Source: Burkholderiales bacterium PBB3
GTDB lineage: Bacteria > Pseudomonadota > Gammaproteobacteria > Burkholderiales > Burkholderiaceae_C
Direction of reading: 5' to 3'
Length of the DNA stretch: 64,000 nucleotides
Assembly (NCBI GenBank): GCA_002256115.1
Contig: NKIK01000019.1
Location: 17,742 to 81,741, forward strand
The position numbers and the translations under genes were made by a program. The notes below the pieces were generated by a model. That model made no database searches. It was not told where the DNA came from and saw only the letters and a program-made list of their open reading frames with translations. Positions 35,166-44,220 of the stretch are shown piece after piece (position 1 is the stretch's first letter; every line of letters starts with the position of its first letter).

Positions 35166-35295
35166 GCAAAACCTTTGTGAATGGAGAAAGGAGCCTGAGT
35201 TTAAGGTCGCATTCCTCGCCAGGTTTCGAATACGTTACCAACGCTTGTCCGCAGCAACTGCGTTCGGGGCAGCAACACCCGCCCTGCCGCAGGGT

Positions 35296-37311
35296 TTATG
35301 CAACCAGCTTCTCGGCAGCATTATTCGCAAAACCGCGGAAGTTGCCTTTTTTCAGGTGAATCATCAACAAGGAAATGGTGGCGGGCGTGATGCCCGACAT
35401 GCGGGAAGCCTGGCCCAGAGTTTCGGGGCGCTGCTTACTCAGGCGTTGGCGCGCCTCAATACTCAGCGCCGTCACCTGCATATAGTCCAGCTCGGCGGGT
35501 AGCGCCAAGTTCTCGTAATGGGCGGCGCGCAGCACTTCGTCCTTTTGGCGGTCGATATAGCCGGAGTACTTGGCGGCAATCTCCACCTGCTCCACCACGC
35601 TGGCCACGAACACATCCTGGCAAATCACAGCATCTTGCTCAGCAGCAGTACCGCCATTTGTTTCACGTGAAACAGCCACTGGCAAATCGGCGTTGGCAAA
35701 GCGTCCGCCATCCAAAGACATCAGCCCGGCGTAGCTCACATCCGGGCGGCGCAGCAGGTCGCCCAGGTTGTATTCGTGCTCCATAGCTTTGCCCAACACC
35801 CGTTCGGCTTCAGCTTGCGGCAGGTTCTTGGGGTTGCCCCAGATGCTGCGCAGGCGTTCTGTTTCACGTGAAACAGCATCGCGCTTGCGGCTAAAGGCAT
35901 CCCAGCGCGCATCGTCCACCAGTCCCAGCTTGCGGCCGGTCTCGGTCAGGCGGGCGTCGGCATTGTCTTCGCGCAGCTGCAGGCGGAACTCGGCCCGGCT
36001 GGTAAACATGCGGTAAGGCTCGGTCACGCCCTTGGTAATAAGGTCGTCCACCAGCACGCCCAAGTAGGCCTCGTCCCGGCCCGGCGTCCAGGCGGCTTCG
36101 CCCTTGGCTTGCAGTGCGGCGTTCAGTCCGGCAAACAATCCCTGGGCCGCCGCCTCTTCGTAGCCAGTTGTGCCATTGATCTGCCCAGCAAAGAACAGGC
36201 CGTTGATCTGGCGCGTCTCAAAGCTGCTCTTCAGGCTGCGTGGGTCGAAGTAGTCGTACTCGATGGCGTAGCCGGGGCGCAGGATGTGGGCGTTTTCCAA
36301 CCCTGCCATGCTGCGCACCAGTTCGTACTGGATGTCGAACGGCAAGCTAGTGCTGATGCCGTTGGGGTAGTACTCGTGCGTCGTTAGGCCTTCTGGTTCC
36401 AGAAAAATCTGGTGGCTGTCTTTGTCGGCAAAACGGTTGATCTTGTCTTCCACGCTGGGGCAATAGCGCGGGCCGACGCCTTCAATCTTGCCCATGAACA
36501 TGGGGCTGCGGTCAAAGCCGCTGCGGATGATGTCGTGCGTGCGCTCGTTGGTGTGGGTGATCCAGCACGGCATTTGTGCGGGGTGCTGCTCGACCCGTCC
36601 CATAAAACTGAACACCGGCATCACATCACTCATGCCGCCCGGCGTACCGTCCCCGGGCTGAATCAGGCACTTGCTGAAGTCAATGCTGCGGCCATCCAGG
36701 CGCGGGGGTGTGCCGGTTTTCAAGCGGCCCTGGGGCAGCTTCAGCTCTTTTAGCCGCGCGCTTAAAGAAACTGCGGGCGGGTCCCCTGCCCGGCCGGCGG
36801 CGTAATTGTTCAGTCCCACATGGATCTTGCCGTCCAGGAAAGTACCCGCCGTCAGCACTACGGTCTTCGACCTGAAGCGGATGCCGACCTGCGTCACCGC
36901 ACCCACCACCCGATCACCCTCCACCATCAGGTCGTCCACCGCCTGCTGGAACAGCCACAGATTGGGCTGGTTCTCCAGCGTGCGGCGTACTGCAGCTTTG
37001 TACAAAATACGGTCGGCCTGGGCTCGGGTAGCGCGCACGGCCGGGCCTTTGCTGGAATTCAAAATCCGGAACTGGATGCCGGCTTCGTCGGTAGCCAGCG
37101 CCATCACACCGCCCAGCGCATCCACCTCTTTCACCAAGTGGCCTTTGCCAATGCCGCCAATGCTGGGGTTGCAGCTCATCTGGCCCAGGGTCTCGATGTT
37201 GTGGGTCAGCAGCAAAGTCTTGCTGCCCATACGGGCCGCGGCCAGGGCGGCCGCGGTCCCGGCGTGGCCGCCGCCGACAACGATGACGTCGAATTCTTGG
37301 GGATAGAGCAT
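35296..37311 (-). CDS. mnmG: tRNA uridine-5-carboxymethylaminomethyl modification enzyme MnmG
   Basis: The start at 37311 (MLYPQEF) gives 671 residues; in-frame ATGs at 37320 and 37398 exist upstream. The protein has the FAD motif [33 protein letters not shown], and the C-terminal helical domain. With MnmE it modifies U34 of several tRNAs. Two in-frame stretches reading VSRET are parS sites in the coding DNA, at residues about 479-483 and 546-550. The leader contains element C. Confidence 0.95.
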   Translation of the reverse strand: MLYPQEFDVIVVGGGHAGTAAALAAARMGSKTLLLTHNIETLGQMSCNPSIGGIGKGHLVKEVDALGGVMALATDEAGIQFRILNSSKGPAVRATRAQADRILYKAAVRRTLENQPNLWLFQQAVDDLMVEGDRVVGAVTQVGIRFRSKTVVLTAGTFLDGKIHVGLNNYAAGRAGDPPAVSLSARLKELKLPQGRLKTGTPPRLDGRSIDFSKCLIQPGDGTPGGMSDVMPVFSFMGRVEQHPAQMPCWITHTNERTHDIIRSGFDRSPMFMGKIEGVGPRYCPSVEDKINRFADKDSHQIFLEPEGLTTHEYYPNGISTSLPFDIQYELVRSMAGLENAHILRPGYAIEYDYFDPRSLKSSFETRQINGLFFAGQINGTTGYEEAAAQGLFAGLNAALQAKGEAAWTPGRDEAYLGVLVDDLITKGVTEPYRMFTSRAEFRLQLREDNADARLTETGRKLGLVDDARWDAFSRKRDAVSRETERLRSIWGNPKNLPQAEAERVLGKAMEHEYNLGDLLRRPDVSYAGLMSLDGGRFANADLPVAVSRETNGGTAAEQDAVICQDVFVASVVEQVEIAAKYSGYIDRQKDEVLRAAHYENLALPAELDYMQVTALSIEARQRLSKQRPETLGQASRMSGITPATISLLMIHLKKGNFRGFANNAAEKLVA
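35659..35674 (+). promoter_or_regulatory. parS site 3
   Basis: Perfect TGTTTCACGTGAAACA inside mnmG, encoding VSRET in frame. Confidence 0.95.
35860..35875 (+). promoter_or_regulatory. parS site 4
   Basis: Perfect TGTTTCACGTGAAACA inside mnmG, encoding VSRET in frame, 201 bp from site 3. Confidence 0.95.
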
Positions 37312-37436
37312 GGTGTTCATTCGGGGGCGCAAGGCAGGGTTGCGTGCACCCAGTGTGGGATAGGCTGCGATTTTACCGGTTGCCTGGTTTTTTGGCACGT
37401 AGTTAGAGTTCGCTTGGTTGGGCTGCTACCGTGGGG

Positions 37437-37523
37437 GATCGGTTGGGCTGCACGTTTTGCTTCGTGTCCCCCGGCCTTCGGCCTCCTCCCTTTACCTACG
37501 CAAAACGCACAACCCAACCGATC
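37437..37523 (-). repeat. Structured hairpin element C
   Basis: Arms 37437-37460 and 37500-37523 pair over 24 positions with three imperfect pairs, all G-U when read on the minus strand. Core and inner hairpin match element A (CGTGTCCCCC, GGCC-TTC-GGCC, CTCCTCCCTTTACCT). On the minus strand it is in the mnmG leader, 126 nt from the start codon. Confidence 0.88.
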
Positions 37524-37587
37524 TCGCGTTACGCATCGATGGGCCCACAAGAACTACAAATAGCCCCTTCTCCGCAACCTCCAGCGA

Positions 37588-37675
37588 CGGGCAAGGCCTG
37601 GGTATTTTGCGCAGGTAAAGGAGGAGCCCGCGCAGCGGGCGGGGGACACGGAGCAAAATACCCAGGCCTTGCCCG
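37588..37675 (+). repeat. Structured hairpin element D
   Basis: Arms CGGGCAAGGCCTGGGTATTT and its complement (37588-37610 and 37653-37675) form a 23-bp perfect stem. The core reads AGGTAAAGGAGGAG, inner hairpin GCCCGC-GCA-GCGGGC, then GGGGGACACGG. It ends 48 nt upstream of the FMN reductase start codon. Confidence 0.9.
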
Positions 37676-37723
37676 GCGCGGGCGAGTGAAGAAACCACAC
37701 CCTATATCTGACGACAATAAGCC

Positions 37724-38305
37724 ATGACCAAACTCCTAGTCTTCGCGGGCAGCACCCGCCAACAATCCTTCAACCGCCAACTCGCCCACGCCACCGCCAA
37801 GCTGGCCAGTGCCAGCGGTGCCGACGTCACGCTGCTGGAGTTGTCGTCACTCGACATCCCCATGTACAACGCCGACCTGGAAGCGGAAGCCACGCCCGCC
37901 GATGTGATCAAACTCAAAGAAATCATGGATGCCCACCCAGCCTGGATCATCGTCTCGCCGGAGTACAACGGCAGCTACACCGCCCTGCTCAAAAACACTA
38001 TCGACTGGGCCTCCAGCCCGGTCAAAGGCCACCCGGTCTGGTCCAGCAGTAACAAGCCCTTTACCGGCAAAGTGGTGGGCTTGCTCAGCGCATCCCCTGG
38101 TGCACTGGGCGGCCTGCGCTCGCTCAGCCACCTGAACCCGCTGCTGCAAAACCTGCAGTGTTGGATCTGCCCACAGCAGTTTGCCCTCGGCCGCGCGGGC
38201 GAAGCGTTTGACGAGCAGGGGGAGTTCAAATCCGACTTCCACCGCAAGAGTGCGCAGGCGGTGGTGGACCAGACACTGTGGGCGGCTGCGCGGCTGGCAA
38301 CCTAA
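37724..38305 (+). CDS. NADPH-dependent FMN reductase-type flavoprotein
   Basis: The 193-residue protein has the flavodoxin-like pattern: FAGSTRQQSFNRQLA (phosphate loop), SPEYNGSYTALLKNTIDW and a GLLSASPGALGGLRS loop. Such enzymes reduce flavins or quinones with NAD(P)H in the cytoplasm. It lies downstream of element D and 9 nt before the oxygenase-like gene. Confidence 0.9.
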   Translation: MTKLLVFAGSTRQQSFNRQLAHATAKLASASGADVTLLELSSLDIPMYNADLEAEATPADVIKLKEIMDAHPAWIIVSPEYNGSYTALLKNTIDWASSPVKGHPVWSSSNKPFTGKVVGLLSASPGALGGLRSLSHLNPLLQNLQCWICPQQFALGRAGEAFDEQGEFKSDFHRKSAQAVVDQTLWAAARLAT

Positions 38306-38314
38306 GCGACCACC

Positions 38315-38689
38315 ATGCGCGTGGCGGCTTCCCTTCGCAGTTATCTGTCGACCGCCTTCCGTTGGCAACGGGGGCGCCAAGGCACGGGCTACGACAAGAT
38401 GCTCTTGCTCACAGCGCGGTGGCCGCTACCTTTCGACAGCTACCTCATCTGCTACCCGGAGGGTGCTGAAATCCCGCCCCACACCGACCCGGTGAAAGCG
38501 GGCAGGCACTACCGGCTCAATCTGGTCCTCATGGCCCCCAAGTCAGGGGGCGAGTTTGTCTGCGCCACGCCCATCTATGCCAGCAAACGCATCAAGCTGT
38601 TCCGCCCGGATGCTTGTGAGCACAGCGTGACGCGCGTTGTGGGTGGCAGTCGCTACGTTCTGTCCCTGGGTTGGGTGCTTACGGATTAG
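38315..38689 (+). CDS. 2OG-Fe(II) oxygenase-like protein (short)
   Basis: The 124-residue product shows the double-stranded beta-helix pattern of 2-oxoglutarate/iron oxygenases: HTDPVKAG (metal HxD), a central RLNLVLMAPKSGGEFVC, then EHSV with the second His and RVVGGSRYVLSLGW with a candidate 2OG-binding Arg. It is near the minimum size of the fold. Substrate unknown. Probably co-transcribed with the reductase gene. Confidence 0.7.
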   Translation: MRVAASLRSYLSTAFRWQRGRQGTGYDKMLLLTARWPLPFDSYLICYPEGAEIPPHTDPVKAGRHYRLNLVLMAPKSGGEFVCATPIYASKRIKLFRPDACEHSVTRVVGGSRYVLSLGWVLTD

Positions 38690-38751
38690 GCCATTGGATA
38701 CCTGCATCCGTTTGTGACCGTGACAATGAAAAACTTGCCGCATCGGCAGGT

Positions 38752-38780
38752 TTGTATTGTTATGTTTTTGTCCATACAAT
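38752..38780 (+). promoter_or_regulatory. brnT promoter with inverted repeat
   Basis: -35 TTGTAT (38752-38757), 17-bp spacer, -10 TACAAT (38775-38780); the ATG at 38786 is only five bases later, so the mRNA would be leaderless. CATACAAT and the upstream ATTGTTATG form an imperfect inverted repeat, a likely BrnA operator. Confidence 0.6.
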
Positions 38781-38785
38781 AACCA

Positions 38786-39061
38786 ATGCGTGTCACCTTC
38801 GATCCATCCAAGCGTGAGCGGGCTTTGATAGAACGAGGTTTGGATTTTTTGGACGCGGAAATCGTGTTTGAGGGCGTGACCCTTGAGTTCGAAGACATCC
38901 GTAAAGACTATGGGGAACAGCGCATCATTTGTTACGGATTGCTAGCCGGGCGAATGATCGTCATTGGATACACACCGCGTGGCGCGGATCGCCATATCTT
39001 CAGCATGAGGAAAGCAAATGACCGCGAACGAATCCGCATTGCACCGCTCCTTGGGGTCTGA
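38786..39061 (+). CDS. brnT: BrnT-family toxin
   Basis: The 91-residue protein has the BrnT core: FDPSKRERALIERGLDF, FEGVTLEFEDIRKDYGEQRI and a strand-rich C-terminus with ADRHIFSMRKANDRER. BrnT is a RelE-fold ribonuclease that inhibits translation. The antitoxin gene overlaps its end by 44 nt. Confidence 0.9.
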   Translation: MRVTFDPSKRERALIERGLDFLDAEIVFEGVTLEFEDIRKDYGEQRIICYGLLAGRMIVIGYTPRGADRHIFSMRKANDRERIRIAPLLGV

Positions 39062-39293
39062 TCTGGCTCAGGTGGATGCCCACGTCGTCACGAGCGACGA
39101 ATACGAAGAGTTGCCAGAAATCAACGCGCAGATGCTTGCACGTGCGCAAGTCAACCGGGGTGGGCGCCCCGTGTCCGCCAATCCACGCAAGCTACTGTCC
39201 ATTCGTCTGCCCGCTGACGTGATCGCCCGCTGGAAAGCGACAGGCCCAGGCTGGCAAACACGGATGGCTGAACGCCTCAGTTCAGCACCATAG
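39018..39293 (+). CDS. brnA: BrnA-family antitoxin
   Basis: The 91-residue protein has the BrnA/DUF4415 C-terminal ribbon-helix-helix segment: NPRKLLSIRLPADVIARWKA and GWQTRMAERL. It should neutralise BrnT and repress the shared promoter. Its start lies inside brnT, so translation is coupled. Confidence 0.88.
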   Translation: MTANESALHRSLGSDLAQVDAHVVTSDEYEELPEINAQMLARAQVNRGGRPVSANPRKLLSIRLPADVIARWKATGPGWQTRMAERLSSAP

Positions 39294-39517
39294 TCTTACT
39301 GCCAGCCGTAAAAACGAGTTTGTACTCAGTTTTCAAGCCGAAACAGGCCGTAACCCAGGTGTTCATTGCCTTAGCAGACATGCTTTTCATAGCGGGCGAG
39401 TTTTTGGGGTGACGCACCCAACTGACACCCGTGATTACCCTGAATGACCTCTAAGTGACGGGTTTTTGCGGGCGCTTGCGTGTATGGTGGCGGTCTGTTG
39501 GCCTACCGGATTTCGCG

Positions 39518-40273
39518 ATGAACATTCCCTCACTTCAGACACAAGTCAGCCCCGAAGAATGGGCACTGCGCGTTGACCTGGCCGCCTGCTACCGCCTAGT
39601 GGCTGCCTACGGCTGGAGCGATCTGATCTTCACCCACATCAGTGCCCGCATTCCCGGCCCTGAGCACCATTTCCTGATCAATCCCTACGGGCTGATGTTT
39701 GACGAAATCACCGCCAGCAGCCTGATCAAGATCGACCAGCAGTGCAACAAGCTGATCGACTCGCCCTTCCCGGTCAACCCCGCGGGCTTTGTGATCCACA
39801 GCGCCGTGCACGAAGCGCGCGAAGATGCGGGCTGCGTGCTGCACACCCACACGCGTGCGGGCGTGGGCGTCAGCGCTCAGGCGGGTGGCGTGCTGCCCAT
39901 CAGTCAGCAATCGACCTTTGTGCTGGCTTCGCTGGCGTACCACACCTACGAGGGCGTGGCTTTTCGCGACGATGAGAAACCGCGCCTGCAGGCCGACCTG
40001 GGCACCGCCAACTTCCTGATGCTGCGCAACCACGGGCTGCTGACCGTGGGGCCCAGCATTGCCGATGCTTTCTTGAGCATGTATATCTTTGAGACCACCT
40101 GCCAGATCCAGATCGCGGCCCAGGCAGGTGGCACGCTCACCGAAGTGAATCCTTTAATCGTCCAAGGCGTGGCGCAGGCCATGCGCGTACAAACCAGCGG
40201 CATGGGCGGGGCGTTTGCCTGGCCCTCCCTGCTGCGCAAAGCCGACCGCCTGGACCCTAGCTTTAGAACATGA
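39518..40273 (+). CDS. Class II aldolase/adducin-family protein
   Basis: The start at 39518 gives 251 residues; the open frame to 39455 is not preferred. The fold's pattern is clear: LAACYRLVAAYGWSDLIFTHIS, VLHTHTRAGVGVSA with zinc His residues, and LRNHGLLTVG with a further His. Members cleave or isomerise sugar phosphates or related acids. The aldehyde dehydrogenase gene starts inside its stop codon. Confidence 0.88.
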   Translation: MNIPSLQTQVSPEEWALRVDLAACYRLVAAYGWSDLIFTHISARIPGPEHHFLINPYGLMFDEITASSLIKIDQQCNKLIDSPFPVNPAGFVIHSAVHEAREDAGCVLHTHTRAGVGVSAQAGGVLPISQQSTFVLASLAYHTYEGVAFRDDEKPRLQADLGTANFLMLRNHGLLTVGPSIADAFLSMYIFETTCQIQIAAQAGGTLTEVNPLIVQGVAQAMRVQTSGMGGAFAWPSLLRKADRLDPSFRT

Positions 40274-41805
40274 TGCCGAATTCCACCCCCCTCACCAAAA
40301 CCCCCGCAGATATGCCCACGACCGATGTAGCCAGCACGCCGCGCAAGGCCACTCGCGCCGCCAAAGCCGCGATTCCCCTACACGCCACACCCCCCGTCGC
40401 CGTGGTGCAGCGTGACCTGAACGACACACTCAAACTGCAGCGTGCGGCCTACTTGGCCCACCCCAACCCCAGCTTTGAAGAGCGAAAAGCCGACCTGCTC
40501 AAACTCAAAGCCTTTGTGCTGGACCACCGTGACGCGCTGGTGCAAGCCATCAGCGAAGACTATGGCCACCGGTCTAGCCATGAGTCCTTGTTCGCTGAAA
40601 TCTTCAGCGTCATCGATGGTGTCAACCACACGCTCAAACACCTGAAGAAGTGGATGCAACCGCAAAAACGTCAAGTGGACCTGAAGAACTTTTTGGGTGC
40701 CAGCAACCGCGTCATACCGCAGCCCTTGGGTGTCGTGGGTGCCATCATTCCCTGGAACTTTCCCATCTGGACCAGCTTTAACGGCCTGATCTGCACCTTC
40801 GCGGCGGGCAATCGGTCCATGGTCAAGATGTCCGAAAACTCGCGCCGCGTCGCGGCCTTGTTGATCGACAAAATCCCCGATTATTTCAACCGCGACAAGC
40901 TGGCGTTCTTTGATGAGACTGGCGACGTGGGCGTGGAGTTTTCCAAACTCAAGTTCGACCACCTGATCTTCACCGGCTCGGGCCAGACCGGCAAAGCGGT
41001 GATGGCAGCGGCGGCGGCCAACCTCTGCCCGGTCACCTTGGAGCTGGGCGGCAAATCGCCCGCCATCATTTGCGATGACTTCCCGCTGCAAACGGCAGCC
41101 GAGCGCCTGCTGTTTGCCAAATGCTTTAACGCGGGCCAAGTCTGCACCACCGTGGATTACCTGTACCTGCCGCAGGCCAAGCTCAAGGAGTTTGTTGCTG
41201 CGGCCAAACAAATCGTGAAGGGACGCTACAGCAGCCTGGCCAGTGAGGACTACACCTCGATCATTGACGACCGGTCCTTCCAGCGGATTGTGGGCGCCTT
41301 GGAGGAAGCCCAAGCCATGGGTGCCACCTTGGTACCGCTCATTCCCGGCCCAGCCTGGGATGCCAGCACACGCAAGATTGCGCCGCATATCGTGCTGAAT
41401 GCACCCGCCGACTGCGCGCTGCGCACGCGTGAAATCTTTGGCCCCGTGTTGCCCGTCATTGGCTACAAAACCCTGAACGAGCCGATAGACGCCATCAACG
41501 CAGGCCCGCGGCCCCTGGCGCTCTACCCTTTCAGCCACGACAAAGCGCAGATAGAACACCTGATCACCCACGTCATGTCCGGCGGTGTCACCGTCAATGA
41601 CGGCATCTTGCACACGGCACAGCATGACCTGCCCTTTGGCGGCGTGGGCGAGAGCGGCATGGGCCACTACCATGGCTATGAAGGCTTTGTCACCTTCTCC
41701 AAAATGCGCCCGGTGTTTTACCAAGCGCCCTTCAGTGCTATCAAGCTGCTCTACCCCCCGTACAGCACCTTTGCCAGCAAGTACCTGAACTTCCTGACGC
41801 GTTGA
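40270..41805 (+). CDS. Coniferyl aldehyde dehydrogenase-like NAD(P) aldehyde dehydrogenase
   Basis: The 511-residue protein has the ALDH motifs VGAIIPWNFPIW, FTGSGQTGKAVM, the general base in LELGGKSP and the catalytic Cys in NAGQVCTTVDY. The order and SEDYGHRSSHESL N-terminal segment resemble coniferyl aldehyde dehydrogenases, which turn aromatic aldehydes into acids. It overlaps the aldolase gene (ATGA) and is followed by a GMC oxidoreductase and a GST. Confidence 0.85.
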   Translation: MMPNSTPLTKTPADMPTTDVASTPRKATRAAKAAIPLHATPPVAVVQRDLNDTLKLQRAAYLAHPNPSFEERKADLLKLKAFVLDHRDALVQAISEDYGHRSSHESLFAEIFSVIDGVNHTLKHLKKWMQPQKRQVDLKNFLGASNRVIPQPLGVVGAIIPWNFPIWTSFNGLICTFAAGNRSMVKMSENSRRVAALLIDKIPDYFNRDKLAFFDETGDVGVEFSKLKFDHLIFTGSGQTGKAVMAAAAANLCPVTLELGGKSPAIICDDFPLQTAAERLLFAKCFNAGQVCTTVDYLYLPQAKLKEFVAAAKQIVKGRYSSLASEDYTSIIDDRSFQRIVGALEEAQAMGATLVPLIPGPAWDASTRKIAPHIVLNAPADCALRTREIFGPVLPVIGYKTLNEPIDAINAGPRPLALYPFSHDKAQIEHLITHVMSGGVTVNDGILHTAQHDLPFGGVGESGMGHYHGYEGFVTFSKMRPVFYQAPFSAIKLLYPPYSTFASKYLNFLTR

Positions 41806-41831
41806 TTTCTCTCTTCCCTTGAAAGCACTCT

Positions 41832-43439
41832 ATGTCTGCCCAAGAATTTGACTACGTTGTCGTCGGTGGCGGTTCCGCCGGTTGCGTGATGGCCAGCCGC
41901 TTGAGCGAGGACCCCAAGGTCTCGGTGTGCCTGCTCGAAGCCGGCCCCACCGACAGCTCGGTGCTGATCCACTGCCCACTGGGCATCGCCGTGATGGCCC
42001 AGATCGGCCAGGCCAACTGGAGCTACGAGACCGTGCCGCAGAGCGGCTTCAACGGCCGCAAGGGCTACCAGCCGCGCGGCAAAGTCATGGGCGGCAGCAG
42101 CTCCATCAATGCCATGGTCTACACCCGCGGCAACCGCAACGACTACGACGGTTGGGCCGCGCTGGGCAACCCCGGTTGGAGCTACGCCGACGTCTTGCCG
42201 CTGTTCAAGAAGGCCGAGAACAACGAGTGCTTTGGTGCCACCGAATACCGCGGCACTGGCGGGCCGCTGAACGTGGCTTACCTGCGCAGCCCCAGCCCGG
42301 TCAACGACGCCTTCATCGCCGCCTGCAATGAAAAAGGCATCCCCACCAACCCCGACTACAACGGCGCGGTGCAATACGGTGTCTCCAAGGGCCAGACCAC
42401 GCAAATCAATGGCGAGCGCTGCAGCGCGGCCAAGGCCTACATCACCCCGAACCTGGGCCGCCCGAATCTGACCGTCATCACCAACGCCCATGCCAGCCGC
42501 GTGCTGCTCGACGGCAAACGCGCCACCGGTATGGAATACCTGCAAGGCGGCCAGACACTCCAGGTGCGCGCTAAACGTGAAGTGATTTTGTCCGGCGGTG
42601 CCTATGGTTCACCCCAGCTCTTGATGCTCTCGGGCATCGGCCCCAAAGACGAACTGCAAAAGCACGGCATTGCACTCCAGCACGAACTGCCCGGCGTCGG
42701 CCAGAACCTGCAAGACCACCTCACCACCTGCCTGATCTACCGCACCTCGCGCGTGGATGCCTCGTTTGGTATCTCGCTGCGCGGCGGCTGGGCTCTGCTC
42801 AAGTCCATCTTCGAGTGGCGCAGCAAGCGCACCGGCATACTGACCTCTTGTGTGTCTGAAACCCAGGGCTTTATCCCCACCGACGGCAACACCGCGCATC
42901 CCGACATCCAGCTCGCCATGTGCGTAGGCATCATCGACGACCATACGCGCAAGCAGCACCTGGGGCATGGCTTTACCCTGCACGTCACGCTGATGCGGCC
43001 CAAGAGCCGTGGCACGGTGACGCTGGCCAGCGCCAAGCCGACCGATGCACCGCTGATCGACCCCGCCTTCCTGAAAGACCCGGACGATCTGGCGCGCCTG
43101 ATCAAAGGCACGCAACTGGGTGCCGACATCATGGAAGCGCCGGCCCTGGATGGCTTTCGCGGCAAGATGCTGTACCCGATTGAGCGCAACAACCCGGCGC
43201 AGATCGAAGCCTTCTTGCGCAAGAACTCCGACACTGAATACCACCCGGTGGGCACCTGCAAGATGGGCCCGGCTGCGGATGCCATGGCCGTGGTGGATGC
43301 GCAGCTCAAGGTGCATGGCCTGCAAGGCTTGCGCGTGGTCGATGCGTCCATCATGCCCAATCTGGTCACCGGCAACACCAATGCGCCAACCATCATGATT
43401 GCGGAGAAAGCCGCCGAGTTGGTCAAGGCAGCAGCCTAA
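41832..43439 (+). CDS. GMC-family alcohol dehydrogenase
   Basis: The 535-residue flavoprotein has the FAD fold DYVVVGGGSAGCVMASRLSE, GGSSSINAMVYTRGN, the GMC signature SGGAYGSPQLLMLSGIGP, and the catalytic His in YHPVGTCKMG plus the C-terminal NTNAPTIMIAEKAAEL. Such enzymes oxidise alcohols and pass electrons to quinones. Its neighbours suggest alcohol-to-aldehyde-to-acid oxidation of one substrate class. Confidence 0.92.
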   Translation: MSAQEFDYVVVGGGSAGCVMASRLSEDPKVSVCLLEAGPTDSSVLIHCPLGIAVMAQIGQANWSYETVPQSGFNGRKGYQPRGKVMGGSSSINAMVYTRGNRNDYDGWAALGNPGWSYADVLPLFKKAENNECFGATEYRGTGGPLNVAYLRSPSPVNDAFIAACNEKGIPTNPDYNGAVQYGVSKGQTTQINGERCSAAKAYITPNLGRPNLTVITNAHASRVLLDGKRATGMEYLQGGQTLQVRAKREVILSGGAYGSPQLLMLSGIGPKDELQKHGIALQHELPGVGQNLQDHLTTCLIYRTSRVDASFGISLRGGWALLKSIFEWRSKRTGILTSCVSETQGFIPTDGNTAHPDIQLAMCVGIIDDHTRKQHLGHGFTLHVTLMRPKSRGTVTLASAKPTDAPLIDPAFLKDPDDLARLIKGTQLGADIMEAPALDGFRGKMLYPIERNNPAQIEAFLRKNSDTEYHPVGTCKMGPAADAMAVVDAQLKVHGLQGLRVVDASIMPNLVTGNTNAPTIMIAEKAAELVKAAA

Positions 43440-43537
43440 ACAACAAGGCCGAGCGGAAAGGCCAAACAGCGCGATCCAGCAGGTTTTTGCAGGCCGCGCT
43501 AGCATGCCCACTCCTCACTTTGAATGGATGGTTTTTC

Positions 43538-44146
43538 ATGAAGCTCTACTACTCCCCCGGTGCTTGCTCACTCTCTGCACACATTGCTTTGCATGAGGCC
43601 GGGCTGGCCTTTGAAGGTGTGCTCACACCGACCAAGACGCACCAGACCCCCGACGGCACCGACTACTACACCATCAACCCACTGGGCTATGTGCCTTTCT
43701 TGGTGCTGGATGATGGCCGCACCTTGCACGAAGGCCCGGCCATCGTGCAATACATCGCCGACCAAGTGCCCGAGAAAAACCTGGCCCCGGCCAATGGCAC
43801 CTACGAGCGCTACAAACTGCAAGAGTGGCTCACACTGATCGGCACCGAGCTGCATAAGAACTTCTCGCCGCTGTTCAACCCCGCCACACCCGAAGAGGCC
43901 AAAGCCGCCACCATCGCACATTTGATGAAACGCCTGACCTGGGTGGACGGCGAACTGGCCGGTAAAGACTACCTGCTGGGCAGTAACTACAGCGTGGCCG
44001 ATGGCTACCTGTTCACCGTGACCAATTGGGCGCGCATGGTGGGTGTGGACATTTCTGGCTTGGTCAACATCGGCACCTTCCGTGCGCGCGTGGGCGCACG
44101 GCCTGCAGTGCTTGCGGCCATGAAAGCCGAAGGCTTGATCAAGTAA
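43538..44146 (+). CDS. Glutathione S-transferase (GstA/beta-like)
   Basis: The start at 43538 gives 202 residues beginning MKLYYSPGACSLSAHIALHEAG, where Cys10 marks the beta-class catalytic position, followed by the thioredoxin-like segment LGYVPFLVLDDG and a C-terminal helical domain (YSVADGYLFTV). It may detoxify reactive aldehydes or act on an aryl intermediate together with the upstream dehydrogenases. Confidence 0.92.
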   Translation: MKLYYSPGACSLSAHIALHEAGLAFEGVLTPTKTHQTPDGTDYYTINPLGYVPFLVLDDGRTLHEGPAIVQYIADQVPEKNLAPANGTYERYKLQEWLTLIGTELHKNFSPLFNPATPEEAKAATIAHLMKRLTWVDGELAGKDYLLGSNYSVADGYLFTVTNWARMVGVDISGLVNIGTFRARVGARPAVLAAMKAEGLIK

Positions 44147-44163
44147 AGAGGAAAGGCGGGGCT

Positions 44164-44220
44164 GCTACTGATTTAGGAGCTTCTCCCGCACTATCCACGG
44201 CCTCTACAGCGCTTTTTGCT
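44164..44220 (+). repeat. Dispersed two-hairpin repeat, copy 9
   Basis: GCTACTGATTTAGGAGCTTC, CCCGCACTATCCACGG, then CCTCTACAGC. It lies between convergent gst and MFS genes. Confidence 0.88.

Noticed and set aside
29540..37311. Origin of replication within the window
   Set aside because: parAB, parS and mnmG-rsmG are often near oriC, but no dnaA, dnaN or DnaA-box cluster is visible here.
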